From: JBCBRD01 sp039819785 | Lineage (GTDB): Bacteria > Pseudomonadota > Alphaproteobacteria > Rhizobiales > Hyphomicrobiaceae | Assembly: GCA_039819785.1 (NCBI GenBank) | Contig: JBCBRH010000012.1 | Coordinates: forward strand, 37,245 to 101,244 | Direction: 5' to 3' | Length of the DNA: 64,000 bases | Shown: positions 62,425-64,000 of the stretch, piece by piece | Layout: each line of letters starts with the position of its first letter | Position numbering within the stretch: position 1 is the first letter of the stretch | Program-made: the position numbers and the translations under genes | The notes under the pieces: model-generated | What the model saw: only the letters and a program-made list of their open reading frames with translations | Told to the model about the DNA's origin: nothing | Databases searched by the model: none

Positions 62425-62587
62425 GACGGGACACGGCAATCACCACCGCCGTCAAACAAACAGATCGATGCCAGTCCAACATCAACCAGCTCGGCATCAA
62501 ACAGGTCGGGGTCAAAACGTGATCGAAACAAATGAAACGGCCCTCTTAAAGATAAAAGCGGCCGAAAATATTGGAGGATCTAATCTG

Positions 62588-63430
62588 ATGAAATTTGCAA
62601 TTTCCAAGCAGTTGCAAACGTATGCCGTGGCAGTGGCTGCCGCGGCACTCGTGACGCTGGCGGCGGGCTCGGCTGCACTGGCAGATGGAACATCCATCGA
62701 AGATCAAGAAATCTGGAAATCGATCGCGACGGACCTTTACGGCGACAATGCAAAGATCACCGAAACCGACACGCAAATCTCGCTCGACGCGCCCTATCGC
62801 GCATTGGATGCCGCAATTGTCCCATTGAAGATGACCATCCCTGCCGAATGGTCCGGAAAGGTGAAAAGACTAACCCTGGTCGTCGACAAAAACCCAGCCC
62901 CCGTCGTTGCCCGCTTTGAATTCGGCAAAGCAGCGGGCCTTGGCGAGCGCAGTATATCGACCCGTGTTCGGGTGGACATGTATTCAAACGTCCGCGCCAT
63001 CGCCGAGATGAAGGACGGCAGCCTGTTCATGACGACAAAATACGTGAAGGCAGCCGGTGGCTGCTCCGCGCCGGCACTCAAAGATATGGACGCTGCGCTA
63101 GACAATGTCGGGAAAATGAAAATCAGACATCAGGCATCGGTCAGTTCATCGTTGACGGAAGAAGCCCAGGTCATGATCCGCCATCCAAACTATTCCGGAA
63201 TGCAGATGAACCAGGTGACTGGCTTTTATATTCCAGCAAAATTCGTCGAACACATCGAAGTCCGCAAAGGTAAAGCCTTGGTCTTCAAGCTCACTGGCGG
63301 GATCTCACTCTCGGAAGACCCAAATATCCGGTTTACCTATGCCAGCGGCGGAAATGACCCGCTGCATGTGTCGGCTCGCGATACCGATGGCAAGGTTTTC
63401 GAAATGACTGCTAAACGCGTCGGCAGCTAG
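62588..63430 (+). CDS. Quinoprotein-associated fused SoxYZ-like carrier
   Basis: A 280-residue protein with signal peptide (to SAALADG, residue 33). The N-terminal half is SoxY-like, with KAAGGC (Cys159) in place of the C-terminal swinging arm; the C-terminal half is SoxZ-like (EEAQVMIRHPNYSGMQMNQVTG... FTYASGGNDPLHVSARDTDG). This is the fused SoxYZ carrier that accompanies PQQ dehydrogenases. The ATG at 62588 follows GGAGG at about 11 bases. The carrier Cys is preserved, so it may carry a thiol-linked group, but its cargo is unknown. Confidence 0.92.
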   Translation: MKFAISKQLQTYAVAVAAAALVTLAAGSAALADGTSIEDQEIWKSIATDLYGDNAKITETDTQISLDAPYRALDAAIVPLKMTIPAEWSGKVKRLTLVVDKNPAPVVARFEFGKAAGLGERSISTRVRVDMYSNVRAIAEMKDGSLFMTTKYVKAAGGCSAPALKDMDAALDNVGKMKIRHQASVSSSLTEEAQVMIRHPNYSGMQMNQVTGFYIPAKFVEHIEVRKGKALVFKLTGGISLSEDPNIRFTYASGGNDPLHVSARDTDGKVFEMTAKRVGS

Positions 63431-63472
63431 AACTTTCCAGGCCCCAGCCTGCTCGCAAACCAGTTCAAAATG

Positions 63473-63510
63473 AAAATGGCGACCCGCCTGAGCAGGTCGC
63501 CATTTTTTTA
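63473..63510. terminator. Bidirectional rho-independent terminator
   Basis: aaaatggcgacc and ggtcgccatttttt form a perfect stem with a 10-base loop, A-run on one side and T-run on the other. It is 43 bp after the SoxYZ-like stop and 23 bp before the end of the minus-strand gene at 63533, serving both. Confidence 0.9.
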
Positions 63511-63532
63511 TTGGCCAACAAACGAAGACGCG

Positions 63533-63803
63533 TCAGAAGCAAAGCAACTCGGCTTCAAGTTGCGCGCGTTTCAGGTTCTTCACCTTTTCTTTCAGCGGGC
63601 CGAAAGTCTGGAACATCCCAACCTTTTCTCCGCCTTGCTGAACAACCGACATGATTGTCTCCGCCTGTTCGTACTCATCGAAGGGCAGCAAGTCTGCAAT
63701 CTTGTCGATAGAGCATGAGCAACGGCTCAGCGTGTCCTGTGTCTGTCCGTTCACCTGCATACAGGCAAACACGTAATCCGCCCGCGCTATCGTGGGATAG
63801 TCA
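63533..63803 (-). pseudogene. 3' part of a secreted Cys-rich protein gene, lacking its start
   Basis: Reading left, the frame gives DYPTIARADYVFACMQVNGQ, then QTLSRCSCSID-type sequence (TQDTLSRCSCSIDKIADLLPFDEYEQAETIM) and ends AQLEAELLCF. The Cys pattern (FACM, RCSCS, LCF) suggests a small exported disulfide protein; I recall similar conserved proteins near quinoprotein genes, but cannot name the family. Upstream of 63803 the minus frame has no start or signal peptide: the native N-terminal coding part lies on the other strand because of the inverted repeat. As written, this copy cannot be translated from a normal start. Confidence 0.6.
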
Positions 63804-64000
63804 ATTGCCGGGCAGTTGTGGCTGGTTGCCCTGATCTTTTCTGTGCCATCATACGTGCAGGCGGCGTCACTGCCGGCAAATGACTATCCCACGATAGCGC
63901 GGGCGGATTACGTGTTTGCCTGTATGCAGGTGAACGGACAGACACAGGACACGCTGAGCCGTTGCTCATGCTCTATCGACAAGATTGCAGACTTGCTGCC
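63684..64000. repeat. Perfect 120-bp inverted repeat reaching the window edge
   Basis: Bases 63684-63803 are the exact reverse complement of 63881-64000, checked base by base, with a 77-base spacer. The homology continues imperfectly into the spacer (ttgccgggcagt against actgccggcaaa), so the unpaired loop is only about 48 bases (63819-63866). The right arm is cut by the window edge, so the true length is unknown. The arms lie inside one gene, which is thereby duplicated head-to-head. Confidence 0.95.
63816..64000 (+). CDS. 5' part of the same secreted Cys-rich protein (cut by window end)
   Basis: The plus frame reads MWLVALIFSVPSYVQA (from a TTG at 63816; an ATT at 63804 is also open), a convincing signal peptide core, then ASLPANDYPTIARADYVFAC and on to DKIADLL at the edge. 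From residue DYP onward it is identical to the minus-strand copy because of the inverted repeat. A basic n-region and a normal start are missing, so the first codons may have been lost at the repeat junction near 63804. Whether the gene is complete to the right cannot be seen. Confidence 0.55.
   Translation, partial: MWLVALIFSVPSYVQAASLPANDYPTIARADYVFACMQVNGQTQDTLSRCSCSIDKIADLL

Noticed and set aside
57468..63430. Search for mxaF, mxaI or a TonB receptor near xoxF
   Set aside because: None of the genes in the window has the required sequence; absence from the window does not show absence from the genome.

Overview
The window reads as chromosomal DNA of an alphaproteobacterial methylotroph that also oxidises reduced sulfur. 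It carries lanthanide-type methanol dehydrogenase genes (xoxF, xoxG, xoxJ), PQQ synthesis genes (pqqA to pqqE), most of a tetrahydromethanopterin (H4MPT) formaldehyde-oxidation and cofactor-synthesis region, and a complete soxXYZABCD thiosulfate-oxidation operon. NDUFS4-type complex I, IalB, DUF192 and double cold-shock-domain genes also point to Alphaproteobacteria, perhaps Hyphomicrobiales; the genus cannot be fixed from sequence reading alone. No calcium-type mxaFI genes, no TonB receptor and no sox regulator are visible here.

Layout. 1-3800: two secreted proteins built from a repeated Ig-like module, a membrane-anchored TPR-like protein and a PLP-dependent cystathionine-lyase-type enzyme. 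3846-15580: the sox operon on the minus strand (soxW, X, Y, Z, A, B, C, D, then a beta-lactamase-fold protein), with a divergent plus-strand group (soxS-like thioredoxin, Tat-exported metallo-hydrolase, membrane-fused spermidine-synthase-like protein). 15775-22191: a giant glycine-rich repeat autotransporter. 22361-26506: housekeeping genes and two tRNAs (Arg-TCT, Pro-TGG). 26507-31078: pqqA-E, preceded by two tandem palindromic sites, then a cytochrome c. 31252-47242: H4MPT and methanofuran-type cofactor genes interleaved with mtdB, mch and fae. 47239-49854: a NitT/TauT-like ABC importer coupled to mfnB. 49863-57228: a gene set resembling the lut (lanthanide utilisation) or PQQ-dehydrogenase-associated ABC system. 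57468-63430: xoxJ, xoxG, xoxF, a second zinc hydrolase and a fused SoxYZ-like carrier. 63533-64000: a gene copied head-to-head in a perfect inverted repeat of at least 120 bp that runs into the window edge.

How the parts fit. XoxF, using PQQ from the pqq operon and a lanthanide perhaps delivered by the lut-like system, would oxidise methanol in the periplasm and pass electrons to XoxG. Formaldehyde enters the H4MPT route through Fae, MtdB and Mch; the surrounding genes make the pterin and furan carriers. In parallel the Sox enzymes oxidise thiosulfate in the same compartment. The fused SoxYZ-like protein and its partner hydrolase beside xoxF look like a Sox-derived module recruited to quinoprotein function, so the window holds both the ancestral and the derived form of one system.

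The most notable unexplained signals are the twin GTAAT-N3-ATTAC sites before pqqA, an ABC importer locked by overlapping genes to furan-cofactor synthesis, an ATP-grasp/CitG-like fusion in the H4MPT operon, a beta-lactamase-fold protein in the sox operon that lacks the usual zinc motif, and the inverted repeat at the right edge.
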